Shown: in pieces, positions 1-7,711 of the stretch
How positions within the stretch are numbered: position 1 is the first letter of the stretch
How the letters are laid out: each line of letters opens with the position of its first letter
Assembly: GCA_018822105.1 (NCBI GenBank)
Contig: JAHJLB010000014.1
Coordinates: forward strand, 186,001-250,000
Direction of reading: 5' to 3'
Source of the DNA: Pseudomonadota bacterium
GTDB lineage: Bacteria; Desulfobacterota; Desulfovibrionia; Desulfovibrionales; Desulfovibrionaceae
DNA: 64,000 nucleotides
The notes under the pieces: generated by a model
Seen by the model: the letters and a program-made list of their open reading frames with translations, nothing else
What the model was told of the DNA's origin: nothing
Database searches by the model: none
Program-made: the position numbers and the translations under genes

Positions 1-1015
1 CCTGAACGGATTTGGCGTAGATCTCGATGACCTGCTCCACATCTTTGCGCGAACCCACGAACAAGGGTACGCGCTGGTGCAGGTTGTCCGGCACGATGTC
101 CAGGATGCGGCGGTGCCCGTCGGTGGCCATGCCGCCGGCCTGCTCCACGATGAAGGCCATGGGCGCGGCCTCGCACATGAGCCGCAGCTTTCCGCCGGGC
201 TTGCTGGGATCGCGGTTGTCCGAGGGATACATGAAGATGCCGCCGTAGATCAGGTTGCGGTGGAAATCGCTGACCAGGGAGCCGATGTAGCGCAGACTGT
301 AAGGCTTCTTGCGCGTCATGCTGGCGGCCTTGAAATGCGCCAGAACGTCCAGGGTGGGCTTGTCCCAATAGTGGTAGTAGCCCTCGTTCACGGAATAGAT
401 GCTGCCCTGCTCCGGGATGCGGATGTCCGGGTGCGAGAGCAGGAACTCGCCCACGCTGGGGTCCAGGGTGAAGCCGTTCACCCCGTCGCCGGTGGTGAAG
501 ACCATCATGGTCGAAGAGCCGTAGATGATATAGCCCGCGGCCACCTGCTCCGTGCCGGGCTGCAGGTAGTCGGTGGTGAGCAGGCGGGTGTCGCTGGGGC
601 TTTTGCGGCGGTAGATGGAGAAGATGGTGCCGATGCTCACGTTGGCGTCGATGTTCGAGGACCCGTCCAGGGGATCGAAAATGACAAAGTAGTCGCCCGT
701 GGGCAGCCCGTCCGGGATCTCGATGATGTCGGCGTTCTCCTCAGAGGCCATGGCGCACAGGGCGCCGCAGCGCGAAAGGCGGTGGATGAGCACGTGGTTG
801 GCGAAGTCGTCGAGCTTCTTGACCTCCTCGCCCTGGACATTGGTCTCCCCGGTGAAGCCCAGGGCGTCAACAAGGCCGGCCTTGCTCACCTCGCGGGTGA
901 TGAGCTTGGCCGAAAGGATGAGCTCGTTGAACAGGCGGGTGAAGCGCCCCGTGGCCATGGGCACCTGCTTCTGGTGCAGCAGCAGGTGTTCTGTGACGGT
1001 GATCTGCTGGGACAC
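1..1015 (-). CDS. fbp: Class I fructose-1,6-bisphosphatase, 3' end cut by window
   Basis: The enzyme hydrolyses fructose-1,6-bisphosphate to fructose-6-phosphate in gluconeogenesis, in the cytoplasm. The frame stays open to the window edge for about 338 codons. It carries the FBPase metal/substrate motif [11 protein letters not shown] and the later [14 protein letters not shown] and [14 protein letters not shown] segments, which are typical of the class I family. I chose a GTG start because a GGAGG lies 8 nt upstream; an in-frame TTG two codons earlier is the alternative. It is the last visible gene of a minus-strand run (3391 down to here) and starts about 45 nt after the lipoprotein gene. 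The C-terminal end lies outside the window. Identification is secure. Confidence 0.96.
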   Translation of the reverse strand, partial: MSQQITVTEHLLLHQKQVPMATGRFTRLFNELILSAKLITREVSKAGLVDALGFTGETNVQGEEVKKLDDFANHVLIHRLSRCGALCAMASEENADIIEIPDGLPTGDYFVIFDPLDGSSNIDANVSIGTIFSIYRRKSPSDTRLLTTDYLQPGTEQVAAGYIIYGSSTMMVFTTGDGVNGFTLDPSVGEFLLSHPDIRIPEQGSIYSVNEGYYHYWDKPTLDVLAHFKAASMTRKKPYSLRYIGSLVSDFHRNLIYGGIFMYPSDNRDPSKPGGKLRLMCEAAPMAFIVEQAGGMATDGHRRILDIVPDNLHQRVPLFVGSRKDVEQVIEIYAKSVQ

Positions 1016-1061
1016 GGTCAATACCTCCGCGTTGGGTCAGGTTCGGGCGCGGCGGGCGGCG

Positions 1062-1940
1062 CTACTTGGATGAGCCGAAAAACGGGATCAGCTGGAGCCC
1101 CTTGTCCTCGATGGAGGCGTTGGCGCTCTCCGTGGCGTAGATGAAGCGGTCCCGGCCGATGTAGCGCGCCAGCCAGGTGAAGTGCTTGCCCTCGACCTCA
1201 AGGGTGCCCTGGCTCTTTTCCAGCAGCATCTGCTCCCAGGGCAAGTCGGCCAGGGCGGCCCCGGCGGGGATCGCAGTGCCCGCGGTCCAGATCTTCCTGG
1301 CCCGGGGATCGACGATGAGCAGCTCCTCCGGCCGCGGGCAGAAGGTGAACAGCACCCGCGGGTCGAAGCTCACCACATGCAGGCCGACGAATTCCGTGCC
1401 GTCGAAATTCGGCGTGCCAAGATAGATCTCCGGGCCGAGCGTGGTGTAGTCCACCACGGTCTTGACCAGCGTATCGCGCCAAATGGACTCGAAGACCAGG
1501 GGTTCGCTGAAGCGCTTCACCGGAACCGGGGGCTTGCGGACAAGAATGTCCCCGTTGGCGTCGGCCACCAGAATGCCGTCGATCCAGGGAAAGCGCAGCA
1601 GGAGGTAGTCCATCCAGGCGTCGTCGGGACGATAGTCCTGGCTGGTGGCGTAGCGCATGAGGGACAAGACCTTGGCGTCCACGGGTGAAAACAGCAGCGC
1701 CAGCTTCTCCTGGTTGGGATTGTCCCAGGCGTAGCGGGTCACATCGACCTTGGGGGCGGGGTTGATGCTGTCGCGCGTGTCGCGCACGGTGGAGATCACG
1801 GCCTGCTTGCCCTCATCCCACGAGGGGCCCAGGGCGCCACAGGCGGAGAGGGCGAGCAGCGCGGCCATGACGAAAATTAAGGCCAGGCCCCGGCCGTGGT
1901 TGCGGAAAGGGCTGCAAAGCGGGCAAAGACGTATGATCAA
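1062..1940 (-). CDS. Lipoprotein with Cache-like sensing fold, function unknown
   Basis: The protein has about 292 residues. The N terminus has basic residues, a hydrophobic stretch and a lipobox ending LSAC, so it is probably exported and lipidated. The body contains a region (FPWIDGILVADANGDILVRKP and later EEEL-type strands) that resembles single Cache/PAS-like extracellular sensor folds; this is my inference from pattern only. I prefer a TTG start with AGAGG upstream, because the longer open frame overlaps the upstream TPR gene and would place some 19 extra residues before the signal peptide. It lies between a TPR gene and fbp on the same strand. I do not recognise a specific function. 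Confidence 0.72.
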   Translation of the reverse strand: MIIRLCPLCSPFRNHGRGLALIFVMAALLALSACGALGPSWDEGKQAVISTVRDTRDSINPAPKVDVTRYAWDNPNQEKLALLFSPVDAKVLSLMRYATSQDYRPDDAWMDYLLLRFPWIDGILVADANGDILVRKPPVPVKRFSEPLVFESIWRDTLVKTVVDYTTLGPEIYLGTPNFDGTEFVGLHVVSFDPRVLFTFCPRPEELLIVDPRARKIWTAGTAIPAGAALADLPWEQMLLEKSQGTLEVEGKHFTWLARYIGRDRFIYATESANASIEDKGLQLIPFFGSSK

Positions 1941-1962
1941 CTGGGGACCTCTGGGCCTTGGT

Positions 1963-2802
1963 TCAACCCTGAACGCGGGACTCAAGCCGCGAAGCAAGAG
2001 CCTCCAGGGTGCTCATGAGACGGTTCTTGGCGTGCTTGCCAAAAGGATCATCCGAAGGTTCGGGCCTGGGTGCCGCGGCTGGCTCAGGCGCCTTGGCCAG
2101 CCCCTCCTCGAGGGTGCGCATGCGCAGGGACAGGTCGGCCTTCTCCTGCTCATCAAGGGCGCGGCCCCAAAGTTCGCGGTAGATGCCCAAGGCCCCGCTG
2201 TGATCGCCCTGGGAGGCCAGAAGCTCGGCCATGGTGCGGGTGCGGAAGCTGCCCGCGTCCAGGGCCGGACCCTCGTAGGCGGATTCGCCCACCGGAGGCT
2301 CGGGACGGATCTCCTCAAGGGACGGCGGGGCGGGCTTGGGCGGTGCCTGCGGCCTGGGCCTGCTCGCGGTCTGGCCTGCCGGCGGAGCGCCGAGAAGGCG
2401 TTCGGACAGGGAGTGCAGGCCCTCGATGACAACGTCCGTCCACTTGATGGGCTTGCCGGTGAAATGCGAACCCACAAGCATGAGAAAGACGGAGAAGTCG
2501 CGGTCATGCTCCGCCTTGCTCTGGGCCCAGAGGGACCAGAAGGCCGGATAACGCTCCAGGGGCTTGGTCACGACACTGAGCTGGTCGCGCGCCTCGTCCA
2601 GGCGGTCCAGTTTGCTCAGCACCTGGATGAGGAGCAGGCGCGCCTCGATGGCGTCCGGATGCCTGTCCAGCCCCTGGCGCAGGGTCTTGATGGCATCCTC
2701 GTGCTGTCCGAATTCGACAAAGAGCTTGGCCAGCGGAAAGAATATTCGCGAACCAGGCTCCAGGGCCAGAACTTCCTGGTACCATTCAATCTTTCTTCTC
2801 AT
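1963..2802 (-). CDS. Tetratricopeptide-repeat protein
   Basis: The protein has 279 residues. Residues 1-110 form consecutive TPR-like helix pairs (A-x3-F-x2-F-G-x4-A-x3-L spacing, for example LAKLFVEFGQHEDAIKTL). A proline-rich linker follows near 150-175, then a second helical segment (LLASQGDHSGALGIYRELWG). TPR proteins act as scaffolds for protein contacts; the partner here is unknown. The 5' end overlaps the upstream FtsB/DivIC-like gene by 17 nt, so the two are probably translationally coupled. No signal peptide is visible, so it is probably cytoplasmic or membrane-associated through a partner. Confidence 0.8.
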   Translation of the reverse strand: MRRKIEWYQEVLALEPGSRIFFPLAKLFVEFGQHEDAIKTLRQGLDRHPDAIEARLLLIQVLSKLDRLDEARDQLSVVTKPLERYPAFWSLWAQSKAEHDRDFSVFLMLVGSHFTGKPIKWTDVVIEGLHSLSERLLGAPPAGQTASRPRPQAPPKPAPPSLEEIRPEPPVGESAYEGPALDAGSFRTRTMAELLASQGDHSGALGIYRELWGRALDEQEKADLSLRMRTLEEGLAKAPEPAAAPRPEPSDDPFGKHAKNRLMSTLEALASRLESRVQG

Positions 2803-3109
2803 CGCCTTCGGCCCCCTCGGGTGCGTCGACCTTTCCGGAGAAGATGTAGAGCACCTCGTTTCCCTTGACGTAATTCATGCGCTCTCTGATGATCGACTCC
2901 TGGTAATTGCGGTCGCTCTGAAGTCTGCGGATGTCCTTGCTGAGTTCCAGGCTCCTGGCGTCCACGTCAACAAGCTGGCTCTGGAGCTTTTCCGAGCGGC
3001 TGCGCATGGCCAGGTAGGCCAAGATCCCCTGCTCGGTCCAGATGAGCCGGAACAGGAGCACCACGTTCACGACGATCAAAAGGACAAGCAGGATGCGCCG
3101 GGCCATCAA
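2786..3109 (-). CDS. FtsB/DivIC-family septum protein
   Basis: The protein has 107 residues: a short N terminus, one transmembrane helix (about residues 5-22, ILLVLLIVVNVVLLF), then a coiled coil (SEKLQSQLVDVDARSLELSKDI) and a C-terminal segment with RERMNYVKGNEVLYIF. This architecture is characteristic of FtsB/DivIC septum formation initiators, which link FtsL/FtsQ in the divisome. It overlaps the TPR gene downstream. The charged tail ending EGDEKKD is a local feature. The family call is good; whether it acts exactly as FtsB is inferred. Confidence 0.82.
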   Translation of the reverse strand: MMARRILLVLLIVVNVVLLFRLIWTEQGILAYLAMRSRSEKLQSQLVDVDARSLELSKDIRRLQSDRNYQESIIRERMNYVKGNEVLYIFSGKVDAPEGAEGDEKKD

Positions 3110-3115
3110 CGCTCC

Positions 3116-3391
3116 TCACTGAAGACGCAGCGCACCGAACCGGCCGGGACGGACCTGGGCAAGCGGTCCGCGCAGCTCCTCAAGAAAATTCGAGGTTGCG
3201 GTCTCAACACGTTCCACGTCGTCCTCGTTCAAGGCCACGGTGTCGATCTTTTGCAAGAAGTCCTTGAGCACGGAGAACTCTTCCAAAAGACTCTTGCCCA
3301 GCTCGATCTGCACCAGATCCGGCTCAAGCTCCAGAATGGTCTGCAGACAGTTGGATATGCGCGCCAGATGGCTGCCGGTCGCCTTGCTCAT
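3116..3391 (-). CDS. Small uncharacterised protein upstream of ftsB-like gene
   Basis: The protein has 91 residues, is acidic and predicted largely helical, and ends FGALRLQ. No signal peptide, membrane helix or cysteine motif of note is present. I chose the ATG at 3391 because GGAG sits about 6 nt upstream; the frame extends four codons further to a TTG that lacks a site. It lies 6 nt before the FtsB/DivIC-like gene and is presumably the first gene of the run ending in fbp. I do not recognise the family. Confidence 0.65.
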   Translation of the reverse strand: MSKATGSHLARISNCLQTILELEPDLVQIELGKSLLEEFSVLKDFLQKIDTVALNEDDVERVETATSNFLEELRGPLAQVRPGRFGALRLQ

Positions 3392-3431
3392 GGTGGACTC
3401 CAAAATTCTCTAACCCTGCGTCACCGCTCGG

Positions 3432-3992
3432 TCATTCCAATTGTAACCAATTTTTATAGAAATTGTACAGATAATTCGCGCCGGAAAAAACGGTAAGGGC
3501 GAGAGCCACATACAGCAGCAGCATGCCCAGCGGATGCGGGTCGAATCCGAAAAGCGGATAATGGAGCAGGAGGGGCACGAGGGCCAGAATCTGGCTGATT
3601 GTCTTCATCTTGCCCAGGGAATCCGCGGCGATGACCACGCCCTTGTCCGCCGCCACGCCGCGCATGCCCGTGACCGCCAGCTCGCGGCAGATGATGACCA
3701 CCACGATCCAGGCCGGAACCCAGCCCAGCCCGACGAGCATGACCAGGGCCGAGCCGATGAGCAGCTTGTCCGCCAGGGGGTCCAGGAACTTGCCCAGGTT
3801 GGTGATGAGGTTCTGGCGACGCGCAACGTAGCCGTCGGCCATGTCCGTGAGGGAGGCCAGCACGAAGACGCCTGCGGCCAGATAGGCCGAGACCACGGTC
3901 TTGAGCTCCTGCTCGATGCTCAGCAGGACCACAAGGACCGGCACCGCGAAGACGCGGGCCAGGGTCAACATGTTGGCCAGATTCAGGTTCAC
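3432..3992 (-). CDS. pgsA: CDP-diacylglycerol-glycerol-3-phosphate 3-phosphatidyltransferase
   Basis: The protein has 186 residues and several membrane helices. The CDP-alcohol phosphatidyltransferase signature D-x2-DG-x2-AR-x8-G-x3-D-x3-D is complete (DMADGYVARRQ ... GKFLDPLADK, about residues 47-75). The enzyme makes phosphatidylglycerol phosphate at the inner membrane, the committed step to phosphatidylglycerol and cardiolipin. The N-terminal NLANMLTLARV segment is typical of PgsA. It lies 22 nt downstream of mrp on the same strand. A second CDP-alcohol phosphatidyltransferase occurs at 30813-31403. Confidence 0.92.
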   Translation of the reverse strand: MNLNLANMLTLARVFAVPVLVVLLSIEQELKTVVSAYLAAGVFVLASLTDMADGYVARRQNLITNLGKFLDPLADKLLIGSALVMLVGLGWVPAWIVVVIICRELAVTGMRGVAADKGVVIAADSLGKMKTISQILALVPLLLHYPLFGFDPHPLGMLLLYVALALTVFSGANYLYNFYKNWLQLE

Positions 3993-4014
3993 GGGCCTGA
4001 CGCTCCTTAGCTGC

Positions 4015-4908
4015 CTAGCGGTGCACGGTGGAAGCGGCCTCGAAGCTGGTCTGCGCGGCCAGGGCCACGCGGTCGCCCAGGGCCAGCAGGGCCTGCTTGG
4101 CCGGGCTTTCGCCCTCGAGCAGCACCACGGGAATGCCTATGTCCCCGGCCACCACGGTGGCGGGGTCCAGGGGGATGGCGCCGAGGAACTCCAGGCCGTA
4201 GTGCTCGGCCAGAGCGCTTCCGCCGCCCTTTTTGAACAGGTCGATGGCCTTGCCGCAGTGCGGGCAGGCCAGGCCGCTCATGTTCTCCACCACGCCCAGG
4301 ATGTTGGCCTGGGCGTACTGCAGGAAATTGATGGCCTTGCGCACATCGGCCAGGGAGACCTCCTGGGGCGTGGTAACCACCACGGCCAGGGCCTCGGGGA
4401 TGAGCTTGAGCACGGTCATGGGCTCATCTCCGGTTCCCGGAGGCGAGTCCACCACCAGGAAGTCCAGCTCGCCCCACTGCACATCGGAGATGAACTGGCG
4501 GATGGCCGAGGTCTTCATGGGGCCGCGCCAGAGCACCGCCTGGTCCGGATCGAGCAGCAGGGACTCCATGGACACCACGTGCAGGTTGTCATTGTAGCGC
4601 ATGGGCTTGACCATCCGGCCGCCGCCGGTTTCAAGCTGGCCCGACAGACCCAGGAGCCGCGGCACGCTGGGGCCGTGAATGTCCACGTCCATGAGCCCGA
4701 CCTTGAAGCCCCTGGCCGCGAGGGCCGCTGCGACATTGACGGACACCGAGCTCTTGCCCACGCCGCCCTTGCCGCTCATGACAAACAGTTTGTAGCGGAT
4801 GCGCCCCAAGGCTTTGGATATCTGCTGGTCCTGCAGCGCGATCTTGTCGCTGCCAGGCCCGCTGGAGGATGAAGGGCAGGAACCGCCGCTGCACAAGCTC
4901 AAGGGCAT
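4015..4908 (-). CDS. mrp: Mrp/NBP35-family ATP-binding Fe-S carrier protein
   Basis: The protein has up to 297 residues. A deviant Walker A (SGKGGVGKSS, near residue 45), the switch motifs MDVDIHGPS and VVDSPPGTGDEP, and a CPHC pair near residue 225 match Mrp/ApbC-type P-loop proteins. These bind and transfer Fe-S clusters in the cytoplasm. The N terminus has two extra cysteines (CSGGSC), a spacing seen in several Mrp/Nbp35 proteins. The start is uncertain: the first ATG is only 2 nt from GGAG, while a TTG three codons on has a better 7-nt spacing. It lies between pcm and pgsA. Confidence 0.92.
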   Translation of the reverse strand: MPLSLCSGGSCPSSSSGPGSDKIALQDQQISKALGRIRYKLFVMSGKGGVGKSSVSVNVAAALAARGFKVGLMDVDIHGPSVPRLLGLSGQLETGGGRMVKPMRYNDNLHVVSMESLLLDPDQAVLWRGPMKTSAIRQFISDVQWGELDFLVVDSPPGTGDEPMTVLKLIPEALAVVVTTPQEVSLADVRKAINFLQYAQANILGVVENMSGLACPHCGKAIDLFKKGGGSALAEHYGLEFLGAIPLDPATVVAGDIGIPVVLLEGESPAKQALLALGDRVALAAQTSFEAASTVHR

Positions 4909-5004
4909 TCTCCATGATGCTGAAGTTACGGCCCGTCGTGCCGACCAAGGATACGACTATGGCCGATTTTGCGGTCCATGTAAATCGCCGAAAAGCGCGC
5001 CCGC

Positions 5005-5649
5005 TCACCAGCCGTGAGCGCCCACCAGGTCCACGAACTGCACCCCGCAGATGTCCCTGCTCAGCGCCGCGCCGTCCTTCTTCTCCACCAGCACAAGGCG
5101 CTGGAGCCTGCGCGCTGGGCCCACGGGCATGACCATCCGCCCGCCCTCGGCCAGTTGCTCCACCAGGGGGGCAGGGACTTCCGGCCCGCCCGCGGTGACA
5201 AGGATGCGGTCAAAGGGGGCGATGCTGGGCCAGCCCAGGGTGCCGTCGTCCAGCTTCACATGCACGTTGAAAAGTCCCAGGGACAGCAGCCGCTGGCGCG
5301 CCATTTCGCAGAGCCTGGGGATGCGCTCCACCGTGTGCACGTCGGCGCCGAGCTTGGCCAGCACCGCGGCCTGATAGCCGGAACCGGTGCCGATCTCCAG
5401 CACCTTCATGCCCGCTCCGACCTGCAATAGCTCGGTCATGAGCGCCACGATATACGGCTGGGAGATGGTCTGCCCTTCGCCTATGGGCAGGGGGCAGTCC
5501 ATGTAGGCCTGCTTGGCCATGGCCTCTTCCACGAAGAGGTGCCGCGGCAGCTCGCGCAGAACGTCGAGGACGCGCCGGTCGGTCACGCCGCGGGCCACGA
5601 TCTGCTCTTCAACCATGCGCTCGCGCATTCTCCGTGGGTCCACCCGCAT
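5005..5649 (-). CDS. pcm: Protein-L-isoaspartate O-methyltransferase
   Basis: The protein has 214 residues. It shows the PCMT signature ([19 protein letters not shown]) followed by the SAM-binding loop [14 protein letters not shown]. The enzyme methylates isoaspartyl residues in damaged proteins with S-adenosylmethionine so they can be repaired, in the cytoplasm. The ATG at 5649 has AGGAG 8 nt upstream; a TTG nine codons earlier and an ATG three codons earlier are poorer. It is first in a minus-strand run pcm-mrp-pgsA and diverges from the CBS gene at 5826. Confidence 0.95.
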   Translation of the reverse strand: MRVDPRRMRERMVEEQIVARGVTDRRVLDVLRELPRHLFVEEAMAKQAYMDCPLPIGEGQTISQPYIVALMTELLQVGAGMKVLEIGTGSGYQAAVLAKLGADVHTVERIPRLCEMARQRLLSLGLFNVHVKLDDGTLGWPSIAPFDRILVTAGGPEVPAPLVEQLAEGGRMVMPVGPARRLQRLVLVEKKDGAALSRDICGVQFVDLVGAHGW

Positions 5650-5742
5650 GGCATGTTCTCCTGAGGCCGACGGCAATCCGTTCTGTTTTGACGTGCTGAC
5701 CAGATTTCCCCTGTCAAGTCAACATACAGTTCCGCCGCGCCC

Positions 5743-5772
5743 TTGACAGGACGGGGCTTTCCTGGGAAAAAT
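5743..5772 (+). promoter_or_regulatory. Sigma-70-type promoter for the CBS gene
   Basis: A perfect -35 TTGACA (5743-5748) is separated by 18 nt from a -10-like AAAAAT (5767-5772), about 55 nt before the CBS gene start. The -10 matches four of six consensus positions. It lies in the divergent gap between pcm and the CBS gene. Confidence 0.5.
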
Positions 5773-5825
5773 AGCCTAGAAAACGACACGAAAGATACGT
5801 GCTTTCGAACCTGGAGGAGATCCTG

Positions 5826-6272
5826 ATGTACAAGATTAGCGAGTTGATGACGAGCCCGGTCTACTCCCTGCGGGAGACGGACACCCTCCAGAACGCCCGC
5901 GTCCTCATGGAGCAGAAGCGCATCCGCCACATCCCCATCACCACCGGCACCAATGTCTTCCGCGGGCTCATCACCAACCGGGACGTTCTGGCCAACACCA
6001 TTTCGCACCTGGCCGACATTGACCAGGCCACCCAGAACGAGATCGACGCCGGCATCCCCCTGCAGGAGATCATGCGCACGGACGTCTGCACCCTCTCCCC
6101 CGCGGACTCGGTGAAGGAGGCGGCGAGAATCCTTTATAACCACAAGTACGGCTGCCTGCCTGTGGTGGACAACGGCAAGCTCGTGGGCATCGTCACCGAA
6201 GCGGACTTCCTCCAACTCACCATCCAGCTTCTGGAAGCCATGGATCAGGCCGAAGGCAACACCAAGTCCTGA
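5826..6272 (+). CDS. CBS-domain pair protein
   Basis: The protein has 148 residues and consists almost entirely of two tandem CBS motifs, about residues 1-65 (MTSPVYSLRETDTLQNARVLM, IRHIPI) and 78-140 (IMRTDVCTLSPADSVKEAA, YGCLPVVDNGKLVGIVTEADFL). CBS pairs bind adenine nucleotides and regulate partner proteins; the partner is not evident. The ATG follows GGAGGAG with good spacing. It precedes the M23 peptidase by 56 nt on the same strand, so the two may be co-transcribed. Confidence 0.9.
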   Translation: MYKISELMTSPVYSLRETDTLQNARVLMEQKRIRHIPITTGTNVFRGLITNRDVLANTISHLADIDQATQNEIDAGIPLQEIMRTDVCTLSPADSVKEAARILYNHKYGCLPVVDNGKLVGIVTEADFLQLTIQLLEAMDQAEGNTKS

Positions 6273-6328
6273 CATCCTAATTTCCCTTGAGGACAGACGC
6301 CTGTCCTTGCCAGCGAGGTTTTCCCCAA

Positions 6329-7657
6329 ATGGACAAAAAAGGTTCCGGCGCCTTTGTGCGCAATGTCTTGCTGCTGCTTCTGCTGGCCGCCCTGGGTCTT
6401 GGCGTCTACGCCTTCATCCGCGACGGCCGGCCCCCGGTCCTTGGCCTTTCGCCCCAGGGCAGCGCGGCCTCCTACAACACCGACTTCACCCTCACCCTCA
6501 AGACCAGGGACATCGGCCTCAAAAACCTGAGCATTTACGCCTCGCAGGACGGCCGAAGCGTCGAAGTCCTCAAGCGCAGCTTCGACGGCAAACCCCTGGA
6601 GCACACGGAGATCTTCCGCCTCCCGCGTGACACGGCCTTCAAGGAAGGCCCCATAGAACTTTCCATAGAGGCCAGGACGCATTCCCTGCTGTTCTTCCTC
6701 GGGCGCGGCAAGGCCAGCCTGGTGCGCAAGTACACCCTGGACTTCACCCCGCCGCACGTCACGGTGAACCAGGGCGTGCACAACGTGAACCAGGGCGGCG
6801 CCGGCGCCGTGAGCTTCACCGTGTCCAAGCCCGTGCAGCGCGTCGGCGTGGCCGTGGGAGAATACTTCTTCCCGGCCTTCCAGCAGAAGAGCGGCGACTA
6901 CTTCTGCTACTTCGCCATGCCCTACGACATGCCGCCGGGCAGCTTCAAGCCGCGGGTCATGGTGCGCGACCTGGCGGGCAACGAGGCCACCCAGACCCTC
7001 TACATCTACGCCATCCCCAAGAACTTCAAGTTCGACAAGCTGAACGTGTCCGACGAGTTCCTGAACGACAAGATGAGCCAGTACTCGGCCCAGTATCCGC
7101 AGGAGCAGTCGCCGCTGGACATCTACAAGCGCGTGAACAGCGAACTGCGCAAGCAGAACGAGGTGGACCTGAGGCGCATAGCCGAGGACACCTCCAACTC
7201 CACCCTCTGGTCCGGGCCGTTCCTGCGCCTGCCCAATGCCGCGGGCCGGGCCGGCTTCGGCGACCAGCGCGACTACTTCTACAACGGCATGAAGATCGAC
7301 CACCAGACGCACCTGGGCGTGGACCTGGCCAGCCTGGCCAACGCCCCCGTGCCCGCGGCCAACGACGGCAAGGTGGCCTTCGCCGGGTTCCTGGGCATCT
7401 ACGGCAATTGCGTCATCATCGACCACGGCCTGGGGCTGCAGAGCCTCTACTCGCACCTGGACTCCATGGACGTGGCCAAGGGCGCGGAGGTCAAGCGCGG
7501 CCAGTTCATCGGCAAGACCGGGACCACGGGCCTGGCCGGCGGCGACCACCTGCACTTCGGCATCCTCATCAGCGGCGTGCAGGTGAGCCCGGTGGAGTGG
7601 TGGGACGAGCACTGGATACAGGACAACGTGCTGAAGCACCTGAACAGGCAGCAATAA
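6329..7657 (+). CDS. Membrane-anchored M23 metallopeptidase
   Basis: The protein has 442 residues. One N-terminal membrane helix (about residues 8-30) is followed by a large periplasmic region and a C-terminal LytM/peptidase M23 domain (about 320-430). The zinc ligands are visible as HLGVDLAS (H-x3-D), LYSHL and HLHFG. M23 enzymes cut peptidoglycan cross-links. The ATG at 6329 has GAGG about 10 nt upstream. A bidirectional hairpin terminator follows at 7664-7692. It differs from the second M23 protein at 46631 in having a long inter-domain region instead of a coiled coil. Peptidoglycan target is inferred. Confidence 0.9.
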   Translation: MDKKGSGAFVRNVLLLLLLAALGLGVYAFIRDGRPPVLGLSPQGSAASYNTDFTLTLKTRDIGLKNLSIYASQDGRSVEVLKRSFDGKPLEHTEIFRLPRDTAFKEGPIELSIEARTHSLLFFLGRGKASLVRKYTLDFTPPHVTVNQGVHNVNQGGAGAVSFTVSKPVQRVGVAVGEYFFPAFQQKSGDYFCYFAMPYDMPPGSFKPRVMVRDLAGNEATQTLYIYAIPKNFKFDKLNVSDEFLNDKMSQYSAQYPQEQSPLDIYKRVNSELRKQNEVDLRRIAEDTSNSTLWSGPFLRLPNAAGRAGFGDQRDYFYNGMKIDHQTHLGVDLASLANAPVPAANDGKVAFAGFLGIYGNCVIIDHGLGLQSLYSHLDSMDVAKGAEVKRGQFIGKTGTTGLAGGDHLHFGILISGVQVSPVEWWDEHWIQDNVLKHLNRQQ

Positions 7658-7663
7658 CGAGAA

Positions 7664-7692
7664 AAGGCCGGGTTTCCCCGGCCTTCTTCGTT
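7664..7692. terminator. Bidirectional intrinsic terminator between M23 gene and lon
   Basis: AAGGCCGG/CCGGCCTT arms form a strong GC stem with a 5-6 nt loop. There is a T-rich run on the plus side (TTCTTCGTTT) and TTTTCTC on the minus side. It separates two convergent genes and can serve both. Confidence 0.75.
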
Positions 7693-7711
7693 TCAACGGT
7701 TCGGCTTCTCT

